From: Mactra quadrangularis
Lineage: Eukaryota; Mollusca; Bivalvia; Venerida; Mactridae
DNA length: 64,000 nucleotides
Direction of reading: 5' to 3'
Assembly (NCBI GenBank): GCA_025267735.1
Contig: CM046303.1
Span: forward strand, 29,364,380 to 29,428,379
The notes beneath the pieces are model-generated. The model ran no database searches. It saw nothing but the letters and a program-made list of their open reading frames with translations, and was not told where the DNA came from. Below are positions 53,578-64,000 of the stretch, piece after piece (position 1 is the stretch's first letter; every line of letters starts with the position of its first letter). Made by a program: the position numbers and the translations under genes.

Positions 53578-54201
53578 ACAATTAAAATAATGGTTTTGCA
53601 TTGATGCTTATTATCAGAGATAAATACTGAATGAGTCTTTTTTCATCTAGTATTTTCAAGTGATTATAATAGGCTGAGCTATGTCAGCAAAGTTTCACCA
53701 TCACCATGGCACTACTATGGTAGCTGAACAGGTCTTGCCTTTTTTTACATGGGGTTTCCCCATGTTTAGTAGTGGACTGTGGCAAATCCACATCAAAATT
53801 TGTCGCGGACGATTACATTCGGTTGTGTGTGCGCAAATAAAGGGATAATTACCACTGCAATTAATATAGTCCGCATTACGCGTTAACAATCAGACGATAA
53901 GAAGCATGTGTATATCTTATCTGGTTTATGTAAGGTAAAGGTCCCTTGTAACGCTTTCATGAGTTGTATACAGCCATATACTCTGCCAAAACCCCATGTC
54001 TGACAGCGCTTTGATATTTGTTAGTCACTGAATAGAATCTCTTAAATTTCTTCTTTGTTCCTTTTTTGATGTATACATGTATATTTTGTGCTATAACCAA
54101 AATTATTCATGACATTATGCTTTATAGTTTCTTATTTTATATACATGTACTTATACATCCTATGTATTTTATATACTTATACATCTTATATATTTTAATA
54201 G
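53578..54201. other. Downstream flank of the GST-like gene, no gene seen
   Basis: Probable 3' UTR at its start (ATTAAAATAATGG at about 53582), then AT-rich spacer. Nothing recognisable beyond that. Confidence 0.4.
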
Positions 54202-54510
54202 CCGCCAGGCTAGCTCAGTTGGTAGAACGCAAGTCTACTGATCAAGGGGTCGTTGGTTCGATTCCCGGGCGGTGCATACTTTGTGGAGCTTGGTCATGAA
54301 ATTATTTCTATGGCCATTCTCCCTCCTACCAATGATTTTTAATTATGTAGGGGAGTTGTCAGTCACTGACGAAAGTATAAGCTTAGTAGTTGGATAACAG
54401 CTAAATCCAGAGATTTAGCCTTTCCAGGAGGAGTGAGTAGGTTGACTGACCACCGTGATATAACTTATATAATGTGTTGCTACGGCGTCAAACCCAACAA
54501 ACAAACAAAC
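54202..54510 (+). mobile_element. tRNA-derived SINE, family A, best-preserved copy
   Basis: The head has intact pol III boxes, TAGCTCAGTTGG (box A) and GGTTCGATTCC (box B). The body runs GAGCTTGGTCATGAAATTAT, GGGGAGTTGTCAGTCACTGA, GTAGGTTGACTGACCACCGT and GCTACGGCGTCAAACCCAAC, with a tail of ACAAACAAACAAAC. Because the tRNA-like part continues into this shared body it is a SINE, not a tRNA gene. Other family A copies: 15909, 45988, 51991, 58243. Confidence 0.85.
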
Positions 54511-55635
54511 TTATATATTTTATATACATCTTTATTGAAACTCTTTTTTCCAAGTGCATGGTTATAGTATTGTCAAATTGTTGATTATTACCACATGGGT
54601 TCTACTGCTGTAAATGTTATTTTTAAACAACATTTTATTAAATTTTGGCCTGCCATTGAAGTTATTTTATGTTGAATAGTTCAGCATTTAATTTTATGGT
54701 TGGTAAGTAATCCTGTACATAATATTTACATCTTTCAAATGTATATTGTAGCATTTACTTGCAGTTTTGTAGGGCTATTGGTACTTTGCGAAACGGAACG
54801 AAACGGAACAAGAGGCACCACACGGGGGAAATTAGGAAATAAAATGTAAATTCTTAAAATCAATTTACAGTTATCATAATAGTAAATAATACGAACTCTG
54901 TATAATCTTAGTCTATCCGACGAAACTCATTATACACAAACAATTATATATGTAGTTATAATTGCCGACCCAGGATCTACAAGTCGCCTTTTTACATGTA
55001 TGTTATAAGATTGTAGGACAATTTGTATGTTTGTAAAGGGAAGGCTTTTTGCATATTTCCTTGTATGTGCACGCTTGATTATTCTTCAAACTACTATGTT
55101 TGCGCTGTTGTTGTCATTATACCAATTAAGCCCACTCTCTCTCGTTTGGTTCCGCAAAGTACCAATACCCACATAGGTATTGGTACTTTGCGAAACGGAA
55201 TGGAACGAGAAAAAATATCGCATGTTTACATGTCGAGGGTTGCCCGCAAGACTGTCGTAACTGCATTTTTTAAAATTTTACAGGAGAAGCAAAAAACTGT
55301 TTAATTTATTATTGTATGAATTTTACACCAAACTTTTTTGTTTTATTATTAGAAAATATGTTTAAAAACAAACAGTTCTAATGAAATGCATAAATTTGAA
55401 ATAAAACTAGATATTTGATGATTTTGTTGAGTTACTACAGTATTGCGCTTAAATCTGTCTGTTTTGTGTTATTATATTCCCAGCAATACTGTAGTAAGTC
55501 AACTTACTACAGTATTGCAGAAATTTTTAACACATGATTTTTGATAAAATTTCTGCAATACAGTAGTAACTGAAAATTATTATCAAACACAAAAAAGAAA
55601 ACGAATCAAATGTTTTATTTTCCAATATATATTAA

Positions 55636-56222
55636 CCCTTTACTGGTTGTGGCATGTGCAAAAGTCTTTTTTTTTTCAGCATAACAAGCAAAAGCTATTT
55701 CAAGACGCTCTAATTTCATTACTAATTATCAGGCAGATATGCAACTTAGCCAAGTAATTTCCTTGGTAACTGCCTTTCAGAAAACCCAATTTGAGCCCTG
55801 ATCCTAGTTACCATGGCAATGCTGGGGTGGAACAAAATGTGAAAAAATGCAATTTTTGCTCTTTTTCAACCCCAACTTAACATTTCATTCAATTATTTTC
55901 CAAAATTGAGGTTTAAAGTCCCAGTTCTTTTCAAAAACTGAAAACATGTTTTCTTATCTGCTTTTGTTCCATTTCTCTGCACTCAACAACCTGATTTTTG
56001 CTGGTGATGAGAGGCGCTGTGCACCCTTCAAACCCCAGCTACAAAAGGGGGGGGGGGTGCAAATCCTCTCTTCAGAACCCCCCTGAGACATCTTTTGATG
56101 GGAGAAGGTGCACAAAAGAAATATCTTCTTTTGGGGACAACCTTCTTAAAGTGAAATTTTCTAAATCTAGTTTAAAACATACATTTCAAGTATTTGGAAG
56201 TCAATTGAAGGGGGGGGGGTTC
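55636..56222 (+). mobile_element. piggyBac-like MITE, 3'-truncated copy
   Basis: TTAA then CCCTTTACTGGTTGTGGCAT, AAGACGCTCTAATTTCATTA, AGTTACCATGGCAATGCTGG and AACCCCCCTGAGACATCTTT follow the copy at 35479 step by step. The expected right end is replaced by the next region. Confidence 0.7.
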
Positions 56223-56735
56223 TGTTACGCTTTGTTGCGATCAACACGATTGGCCTCCACGCTCCACCACGTTCCGTTACGTCCTGTTAAGATCTCCCAC
56301 GACAAAGCCGCTTTGTTGCGATCTCCTGCGATTTGACCTACGATTTGAGACAAATGACCACGTTTTACGTCACGATTTGATATTTAAACAAGAAATAATT
56401 CTTTCCCAGCGATGCGGGATGAAAAATGTGTCCACGCTGGTCCCGATCTATTGCGACTGTACTCCACGTTCTGTTACGTTCTGTTATGCTTCGGTACGTT
56501 CCGTTACGTTTTGTTACAAAGGCCACGCTCTGTCACGATTAGAAAATGGAAAGGGGCAATTGTGGTAAATTTTAAGTTTGATTTAAAATCTGTCCAGATG
56601 CCCACGATGTCCCCGATTCAACCACGTTCTGTTACGCTCCCCCACGATCACCCAAATTCGACTCCACGCTCTGTTACGTTCGCCACGATGCTCTGGAATC
56701 GGGGACATCTTGGTAATCGTGGCCAGATGTAAACC
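56222..56735 (+). repeat. Array of degenerate CCACGYTCTGTTACG motifs
   Basis: CCACG(T/C)TC(T/C)GTTACG-like motifs occur about ten times, all in the plus direction, with CCACGAT and TTGCGATC variants between them. This gives a GC-rich patch in AT-rich surroundings. Open frames with recurring PRSVT are a by-product. No family recognised. Confidence 0.6.
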
Positions 56736-57580
56736 TAGCATTACATTATGATAATAATGTTGAAGTTATATTGCATTTAAATGAATTATCATAAATCATA
56801 CAAATTATGAATACAAGACATGCCTAAATGTTTGTTGTTTTAAAATAAATAATTTTATGATTATCAAATTTGTTTATCTATCATTCAGTTATATAGACAC
56901 AATACAGTATGTATTTTATTTGTTTGAACAATGTATTATTTTGAACATATTAAACATATATGAGTATTGAAAATATTATTTTCCTAAGCCCATAATTTAA
57001 AACTTGTGCAGAACATTAAGACCATGGTTTACATACCACAAATGGCAGCTTGAAGCTTTACTGTTTAAAAGAAAAAAATCAATCAAGGAAAACATAACAA
57101 TTACAGTTCATGTTTATTTTTATAAAATTTGTAAGCTGTAACATTTATGCATTGAGTGTTTTTTAATGACTGTTTGGTGTCAGTATTCCTGTTTGAGAAA
57201 CAATTTGCTTACAATGTTGTTAAGACTAGGCAAGGGGGGTCCCAACATTACTAGGGGATGTCCGAACTTTTCAAGGGGGTCTGAACTTTTCTAGGGGGGG
57301 GTCCAAACCTCGAACCACAACCACATTATACACATTTTGCAGAAAAATGCAACATATTGATTATAAAAACAGCATAACTATTAAATCTATGTTAAGCTAT
57401 GAGAAAAATTGCTTTATGCTACTTAAAATGAATTACAGGCAAGAAATACACTAATGGACAGGAACATTTTTTAAATTTCAAATGCCAAAACATGTACAGT
57501 ATTATAGCTTCCTTACAGGTCCTCAAATTCACTTGAGTGAAATCAAGCAATTGCTGGCACATTAATGGTGATTTCTTTCT
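56736..57580. other. No gene; AT-rich with a G-run patch
   Basis: Between 57230 and 57310 GGGGGG runs repeat four times with GTC(C/T)(A/G)AACTTTTC-like spacers. Otherwise nothing recognised. Confidence 0.45.
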
Positions 57581-57582
57581 CA

Positions 57583-57735
57583 AAGAAGTTAGTAGCTATT
57601 CTTGTGGGATTAAAAACCATTTGGACCCTTCCAAAGAAGTTAGTAGCTATTTTTGTGGGATTAAAAACCATTTGGACCCCTCCAAAGAAGTTAGTAGGTT
57701 CTTGTGGGATTAAAAACCATTTGGACCCCTCATTC
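57583..57735 (+). repeat. Minisatellite, three units of about 50-55 bp
   Basis: AAGAAGTTAGTAGCTATT, CTTGTGGGATTAAAAACCAT and TTGGACCCCTCC recur three times with small length changes. Confidence 0.85.
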
Positions 57736-58242
57736 ACTGCCAATACAACCTTCCACTGCTTCTAAAATTAATTTCATCCAAACTGTATGTACTAAAGCAA
57801 CAGACAAGAAATATTATTTAAAAAGTCTGCTTTTCAAAATTTGACAAGTCCAGAGGTAAAATAATAACTAATAAATATTGTCTCTGCCCCCAATTTTCAA
57901 ATTTAAGCCTGAAGATCAAAGTTTGTGTTTTTCTTGTTTTTTTGTTTCTTATCTACTCATGAAGTATATTTTTAATCAGAATTGTCAACAATGCAATTTG
58001 GCTTGTAGTTTAAAACCCAGGTGCTTGGTCAGCGGCTGCTGGTGTCTCTTTACAATTTCAAATATGTGGCATTCAAATGTCTTCTAGAAAATTTGTTCAC
58101 ATACCTTACACTTTAAGGCCTAGAGCTATGATATTATGCATTGGCTAGTGTTTATCAACCAAGTTTGTACAATTTGTGATCTTAAGAGTGTTAGAAATGG
58201 AACAGTTGAAAAGTTCTTTGGTTTCAAATTATTATTTACTTA

Positions 58243-58487
58243 TACCACAGCGGTCAGTCAATCTATTTACTGTACCTGGTAAGGCTAAATCTCTGAATTT
58301 AGCTGTAAACCAGTTGCTAGGTACATATTTCCATCAGTGACTGACAACTGCCCTACATGATTAAGAATCAGGGATAGAAGGGAGAATGACCTAACAAAAG
58401 AAAGTATGCCCCATCTGGGAAGCGAACCCTGTTCCCTGAATCAGTAGACCAGCATGCTACCAACTGATATCTGCTGGATTGGATAAC
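58243..58487 (-). mobile_element. tRNA-derived SINE, family A
   Basis: Minus strand: ATATCAGTTGGTAGCATGCT (box A), CAGGGTTCGCTTCCCAGATG (box B), TTCTCCCTTCTATCCCTGAT, GTAGGGCAGTTGTCAGTCAC and TTGACTGACCGCTGTGGTAT. Confidence 0.75.
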
Positions 58488-58744
58488 TGAATGTTATCAT
58501 TCATAAGACACTGATGATACCTCAGTGGTTGCTTTAAAGCATGACAGTCAATAGTTTTTTAATTTTGGTAAACACTAGACATTAGGCTCTGATGTATCAA
58601 AAATATGTTTACTCAATAATTCAAAGTGAAACTTATTAAAATACAAATACTGAGAATTTGAAAAGTATTACACCATTAATGAAGTCATCAATGATGAAGT
58701 CAACAAAGCACTTTGCTAAACAGTCATGTATTAATTATTATCTT

Positions 58745-59355
58745 TTTTTTCTGGTAAATCCCGCATTTTTATAAGTCAGGACCCCCTTCAAATTTCCTGC
58801 CACAGGATTTTTTTAAATGGATTTAGTTATTTCACTCAAGGGAATTTGCCCTCCCCCACCACTTGACTTTTTCATGAAAATACCACAATCAAAAGAAACC
58901 CCACAAGGTCTCAGAGGGGGATATGCCTCCCTCTGGAGCTGGGGTTTAAAGGCACACAGTCTCTCTTATTCCTGAAAAAAATTGGTCTGCAAGTGCAGAA
59001 AAATGCCACAAGATGACAATAAGATAACATGCTTTCAGTCTCTGAAAAGTACTAGCAGTTTAGACCTCATTTTGAGGAAATATAACTGAATGAAATGCTA
59101 AATTTGGAGTTAAAAACCCCAGCCAAAATTGCATTTTTCCCCTTTTTTTGCTCCGGTCCAGTGTTGCCATGGTTACTGGGATCGGACTGCAAATGGCTTA
59201 ATTTGAAAGCCAATCACAATGAGAATAACTTCACTTAGTTGCATATCTGCCAGTAAGTTACTAATGAGAAAGAGCACCTTAAAATCTTAAAATAGCCATA
59301 TGGCAAAGAAATGAAAAATGACCAATTTCGCCCATGTCACAATTATATAAAGGGT
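58745..59355 (-). mobile_element. piggyBac-like MITE, inverted copy
   Basis: The complement of the copy at 35479: AATCCCGCATTTTTA near 58757, CAGTGTTGCCATGGTTACTG near 59159, TTACTAATGAGAAAGAGC near 59259, and ending ATATAAAGGGT. The flanking TTAA is not preserved on the right. Confidence 0.65.
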
Positions 59356-60619
59356 CTTGTATACAATAAATACCTTATTAGTAGCATAAATAAATAAATT
59401 AAACTGAATTGGTGATTTAATGAGTGACCTTATTGAAGTATAATGTGATTTATTTTGATTTACTACAGTATTGCAGGAAAAAGTTGAAGAAAGTTTAATA
59501 GAAAAGTTTGCGCAATACTGTCGTAAGTTGACTTACGACAGTATTGCACTAACTTTTTATTCAGTTTTCAGTTACGACTATATTGCATTTTTGATATAAA
59601 TCACTTTCTAGAGAGAAGTGTGCCAAACTTTTTTTATCAGTGATGTAAAACATAAAAATAAGTATAAAAATTCAAAAAAGTCTATTTCGTAAAAAAGTGC
59701 AGTTACGACAGTCTTGCGGGCAACCCTCGATGTATGTTATAAGATTATTGGACAATTTGTATGTTTTTAAAGGGAAGGCTTTTTGTATATTTCCTTGTAT
59801 GTGCGTGCGTGATTTTTCTTCAAACTACTATGTTTGCGCTGTTGTTGTCATTATACCAATTTAGCCCATTCTCTCTTGTTCCGTTCCGTTTCACAAAGTA
59901 CCAATACCCACATAGGTATTGGTACTTTGCAAAACGGAACGAGACTAAATATATTTATATCAATACATGTATCTTCATAAATGAGCTCGACATGGAATTT
60001 TGCCGGGTATATCAAATAATCATTTATGGCTTTATAGATGTATATATATGTAGTTATAATTGCCGACCACAAGTCGCATTTTTACATGTATGTTATATAA
60101 GATTGTAGGACAATTTGTATATTTGTTAAGGGAAGGCTTTTTGCATATTATTTGTGTGTGCACGCGTGATTATTCTTCAAACTACTATGTTTGCGCTGTT
60201 GTTGTCATTATACCAATTAGCCCACTCTCTCTCTCGTTTCGTTCTGTTTCGCCATGTACCAATACCCACACAGGTATTGGTACTTTGCGAAACGGAACGG
60301 AACGAGAAAAAATATCGCATTTTTACATGTATGTTATAAGATTATTGGACAATTCGTATGTTTTTAAAGGGAAGGCTTTTTGTATATTTCCTTGTATGTG
60401 CATGCGTGATTTTTCTTCAAACTACTATGTTTGCGCTGTTGTTGTCATTATACCAATTTAGCCCATTCTCTCTTGTTCCGTTCCGTTTGGCAAAGTACCA
60501 ATACCCACATAGGTATTGGTACTTTGCGAAACGGAACGGAACGAGACTAAATATATTCATAGCATTACATGTATCTTCATAAATAACCTCGACACATTTA
60601 CCGGGTATATCAAATAATC

Positions 60620-61695
60620 ATTTATGGCTTTATATCATTCATTTTCAATAAGCGGATGCAAGTGGTGTCGCCGGTCTATTCTCTCTGTCCCTTACGATAT
60701 AAAGTTTGGATAATCAACCTTAAATATGCTATAGCAGTAGACATTCAACTGCATGGTTTATAAAAAGTATTATCTCATCAAATTTGCGAAAATTTCAAAC
60801 GAATAAAGTTGATTTTTGACATGTTCGTTACTGTCCCCGATCAATACGCTGTGTCTTTAAACATGCGTAGAAATTAAACAAAGCAATTTAGTCCAATTTT
60901 GTTAAGGTTATTTAGTAACTGAAAGCTTATAGTCATAAGCCAAATGTATTTCCCAACAACTTTCGATTGTTAATTGACTTTCAACCTCATTGAAAGTCTG
61001 GTTTTTAGAAATCAAATTTTCCGGAAATGTACGTTACTAAGTTTTTACATGGCAGCATTTCAAAGAATAACACATCAAATTGTATCGGTTTGGTTATTTT
61101 CATAGACGTTAGTCTTATAATATTACATAATGCTTCAATTCTTGTTAAGAATTTAAGTATTTTAGACAACAAGTTTTAAGTTATTACTCATCCTAAATTG
61201 ACTTTTAATTGACATGTTCGTTACCTTAAGTTTCTAAAATACCATACTATTAGAAAGACATTAACTTACCTTGAAATGAGTAATGCTGCGTATTATCTCA
61301 AAAGAACATGTTAACTTTATATTCTTTTGAAATTACTGACATGTTCGTGACTGAAATTTACATACTGCGTGGTTTTGGCGGTTTCAGTTTTTAAATCTCT
61401 TTGTACATGATTTCATTAAACTTGACGATATCACTCCCGATAAAGCTTACAGAGAAGGTCAACTGCCGCTTTATAGAAAATTAACGGAGACCTCGCAATG
61501 TGGCAGTAAGGTTATTATCTTTATGCCACAAATTTGCTTAAATTGATTTTCTCAATTTTGTTTTGCTAAATCAATTGATATTGGAGTGAAATTTTAATAT
61601 ATAGTATGTTTTATTGGATGCATAGTATATGTTCAAAATATAAGCCATGAAAAAAGTATGACATGTTCGTTACAACAATGTATTATTGATTATTC
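60620..61695 (+). repeat. Insertion in the array with repeated GACATGTTCGTTAC motifs
   Basis: The unit at 60512-61773 is about 900 bp longer than normal. The extra sequence holds GACATGTTCGTTAC at about 60818, 61211 and 61661, GACATGTTCGTGAC at 61338 and a degenerate copy near 61027. No inverted ends were clear and no coding content. Confidence 0.6.
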
Positions 61696-62320
61696 TACTA
61701 TTTTTGCTCTGTTGTTGTCATTATACCAATTTAGCCCATTTACTCTCGTTTCGTTCCGCAAAGTACCAATACCCACACAGGTATTGGTACTTTGCGAAAC
61801 GGAACGGAAAAAAATATATTTATATCATTACATGTATCTTCATAAATAACCTCGACATGGAATTTTACCGGGTATATCAAATAATCATTTATGGCTTTAT
61901 ATATGTAGTTATAATTGGCGACCTAAGATCTACAAGTCGCATTTTTTACATGTATGTTATAAGATTATAGGACAATTTGTATGTTTGTAAAGGGAAGGCT
62001 TTTTGCATATTTCCTTGTATGTGCACGCATGATTATTCTTCAAACTACTTTGTTTGCGCTGTTGTTGTCATTATGCCAATTTAGCCCATTCTCTCGCGTT
62101 TCGTTCCGTTTTGTAAAGTACCAATACCCACACAGGTATTGGTACTTTGTGAAACGGAACGGAACGAGAAAATATATATTAATATCATTACATGTATCTT
62201 AATAAATAACCTCGACATGGAATTTTACCGGGTATATCAAATAATCATTTATGGCATTATATATGTAGTTATAATTGCTGACCCAGAATCTACACGTCGT
62301 GTCGTTTCGCAAAGTACCAA

Positions 62321-63870
62321 TAGCCAATCAATGCCCTCAAGATCCTTCATCAGTTGCTAAGATAGAAACCTTCAACAACATGCGCCAAATCATGGATCAG
62401 ATCAGACTCCGTGATATGATGGACAGCTGGATGAAAGGAAAGACACAGCTGCCGAGATACAGAGGTACGCATGCATGACACAAAACGTTTCTAGGATGCT
62501 CTGAAAGCCCTATATGGTCCACAAGCCTCAGGAACATCTCCGCTGCTTATTGCTGATGGCTCATTACTACTCACTGAGCGCACACAGATCTTGGACAGAT
62601 GGGCGGAGCACTTTAACTCCGTTCTCAATCTACCATCTTCAATAAATGACGAAGCTATATCTCGTCTCCCTCAGCTAGAGATCTACACAGATCTCGACCT
62701 TCAACTGCTCCTAATCATCCGTCAGTTCCATGATGGTATGATGGCCCGAGTCCTTGACAATGGTGAAGCTTCACCTGACTTCCCTGTGTGTAACGGTGTG
62801 AAACAAGGATGTGTTATGGCCCCCACGCTCTTCAGTATCATGTTCTCTGCCATGCTGTCAGACGCATTCAACGATTCTGACCCCGTCAGCATGAAATATC
62901 GCACCGATGTAAACTATTCAATTCGTTGACGACTGCGCTCTGAATGCCTGCTCTGTTGGATATGCAGTACAGCATGGACCGTTTCTCTGATGCTACTATC
63001 AGCATCAAAAAGACTGAGGTCATGTTCCAACCCTCATCAACCAAAGATCCAGGTCCAAGGCACTGACCTAAATACTGTCGACAAGTTCACTTACCTTGTC
63101 AGCACATTGTCCAATGTAGTTCACATCGACGACGAAATCAACAACAGGCTAGCCAAAGCAAGTTCTGCTTTCAGAAGACTCCGCAGCACTGTCTGGGACC
63201 GCAGAGGTATCCGTCTCAACACTAAACTTCAAGTCTACCAAGCCGCCGTCATGACTACATTGCTGTATGCCTGCGAGACCTGGACCATCTATGCCAGACA
63301 CACAAGGAAACTAAATAATTTGACTTGTCTCAGGAAGATTAAATGGCAGGACCACATACCTGATACTGAAATACTGACTAGGGCTAACCTCCCCTCCATC
63401 CATACAGTACTTCAGAGGTCCCAAGTTCGATGGGTTGGTCATGTGACACACATGCCTGATGAGCGCCTTCCAAAGCAGCTCCTTTACGGGGAATTGACAA
63501 GTGGGAAAAGACGTGCAGGTGGACAGCGGAAGCATTTCAAGGACAGCTTGAAAGTGTCACTCAAAGCTTTGGGCTTAGATGTAGATTCCTGGGAACAGCT
63601 GGCACAGAACAGACCAGCATGGCGTGGAGCCACACACAGAGGACCAGTGTCTGCAGAGACGAACCGTCTGGATGAATGCCGGAAAAGGACGCTTTGCAAG
63701 ACCAGGGCAGCAAGCACCTCAACTTCAGCTACTGACCACAGGTGTCTCATCTGTGATAGATACTTTCAAGCCCGCATTGGCCAGCTTAGCCACCTGCGGG
63801 TACACAGAACCCAGTCAACTACAAACTAGTGATGCCTGTGGTGGTCCTCATCGACAACGATGGACAAACA
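62321..63870 (+). pseudogene. Decayed LINE (non-LTR retrotransposon), RT fragment plus C-terminal region
   Basis: Broken frames encode, in order: ETFNNMRQIMDQIRLRDMMD and WAEHFNSVLNLPSSINDEAI (linker before RT), RQFHDGMMARV and NGVKQGCVMAPTLFSIMFSA (RT palm), FVDD in a shifted frame at about 62918-62930 (catalytic box), then a 279-codon frame (62990-63829) with the thumb and C-terminal region and a closing C2H2 finger, CLICDRYFQARIGQLSHLRV-H. The endonuclease and most RT fingers are missing, apparently by 5' truncation and an internal deletion between LPQLE and IRQFHDG. The 3' end is GATGGACAAACAAC. It interrupts an array unit. The clade is uncertain. Confidence 0.85.
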
Positions 63871-64000
63871 ACCAATTTAGACCATTCTCTCTTGTTTCGT
63901 TCCGTTCCGTTTCGCAACGAAACAAAATATATTTATATCAATACATGTATCTTCATAAAGAACCTCGACATGGAATTTTGCTGGGTATATCAAATCATTT

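Larger units (their letters stand above)
55234..59729. mobile_element. 4.5-kb CGAGGG-ended DNA element with 4-bp TSD
   Basis: The left CGAGGGTTGCCCGCAAGACT-GTCGTAACTGCA is inverted at the right (TGCAGTTACGACAGTCTTGC-GGGCAACCCTCG). ATGT flanks both sides (55230-55233, 59730-59733), and the intact array unit elsewhere shows the single-copy site ACATGTATGTTA. Inside each end lie palindromes of the same motif: GCAATACTGTAGTAAGT-CA-inverse (55484-55519) and GCAATACTGTCGTAAGT-TG-inverse (about 59513-59548). The middle is filled with other repeats. Same class as 20404-23439. Confidence 0.85.
54775..64000 (+). repeat. Head-to-tail array of palindrome-joined units, interrupted twice
   Basis: Units start GGTATTGGTACTTTGCGAAA-CGGAACGGAACGAG and end with the inverse, then CACATA or CACACA, then the next unit. 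Joints are centred at 55170-55175, 59909-59914, 60267-60272, 60506-60511, 61774-61779 and 62129-62134. Full units are about 350 bp (59915-60266, 61780-62128), short ones 233 bp (60273-60505). All interiors point the same way (CATGGAATTTTACCGGGTAT, TTACATGTATGTTATAAGAT, GTTTGCGCTGTTGTTGTCAT). The unit at 55176 is split by the 4.5-kb element, and the one at 62135 by a LINE. Frames such as FLKGRLFVYFLVCACVIF are the repeat translated. The array runs off the window. Confidence 0.85.

Noticed and set aside
54202..54275. tRNA gene with clear A and B boxes
   Set aside because: The tRNA-like part continues into a body and CAAA tail shared by at least four other loci, so it is a SINE head.
56412..56732. 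106-codon frame with recurring PRSVT
   Set aside because: Produced by the CCACGYTCTGTTACG repeats; no conserved domain on either strand.
59761..62360. Several 60-133 codon frames with FLKGRLFVYFLVCACVIF-like membrane segments
   Set aside because: They recur in every unit of the palindrome-linked array in different lengths and frames; repeat artefacts.
63484..63750. 88-codon minus frame opposite the LINE C-terminal region
   Set aside because: Shadow of the plus-strand LINE frame, which has clear RT-associated and C2H2 motifs.

Overview
This window is animal nuclear DNA: AT-rich, intron-rich, gene-poor and full of transposon remains. Several tRNA-derived SINEs whose tails end in CAAA repeats, CGGACGGA-rich repeats closed by hairpins, and families with ACAAGAGC or GCTCACCTGA ends point to a mollusc, most likely a bivalve. 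That assignment rests on repeat style and general knowledge of such genomes, not on a database match.

Three genes can be rebuilt exon by exon with matching splice phases. (1) On the minus strand, 38004 down to 11444, a complete 12-coding-exon gene for heparan sulfate N-deacetylase/N-sulfotransferase (NDST, 889 residues), a Golgi type II membrane enzyme. (2) On the plus strand, 45271-53577, a four-exon glutathione S-transferase-like protein (236 residues) with an N-terminal membrane anchor. (3) On the same strand and wholly inside the 5.8-kb first intron of gene 2, at 45547-46965, a two-exon phosducin-like protein (PDCL/PhLP1, 297 residues). NDST and the GST gene are head to head; the 7.3 kb between their start codons is mostly three stacked DNA elements, one holding a further insertion, and only about 1.1 kb is left without them.

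Layout: 1-11.4 kb lies downstream of NDST and holds minisatellite-bearing elements and MITEs. 11.4-38 kb is NDST with introns full of insertions (4-bp-TSD element at 20404-23439, hAT-like elements at 23970-25906 and 33878-35212, a CAGGGGTG-ended element at 29668-32108, a piggyBac-like MITE at 35479-36077, SINEs). 38.6-45 kb is the transposon-packed intergenic space with two foldback-like elements. 45.2-53.6 kb is PDCL nested in GST. From 54.7 kb to the right edge is a head-to-tail array of palindrome-linked units, broken by a 4.5-kb element with 4-bp TSDs and by a decayed LINE that has a reverse transcriptase fragment and a C-terminal C2H2 finger.

The most notable pattern is that many unrelated-looking DNA elements here share one architecture: a family-specific motif of about 12-17 bp at the terminus is repeated several times just inside it, as inverted arrays or hairpins. 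Three families show it clearly with target-site duplications: 42973-44939 and 40545-41513 (8-12 bp direct repeats), and the CGAGGG-ended pair 20404-23439 and 55234-59729 (4-bp duplications). I saw no intact transposase.
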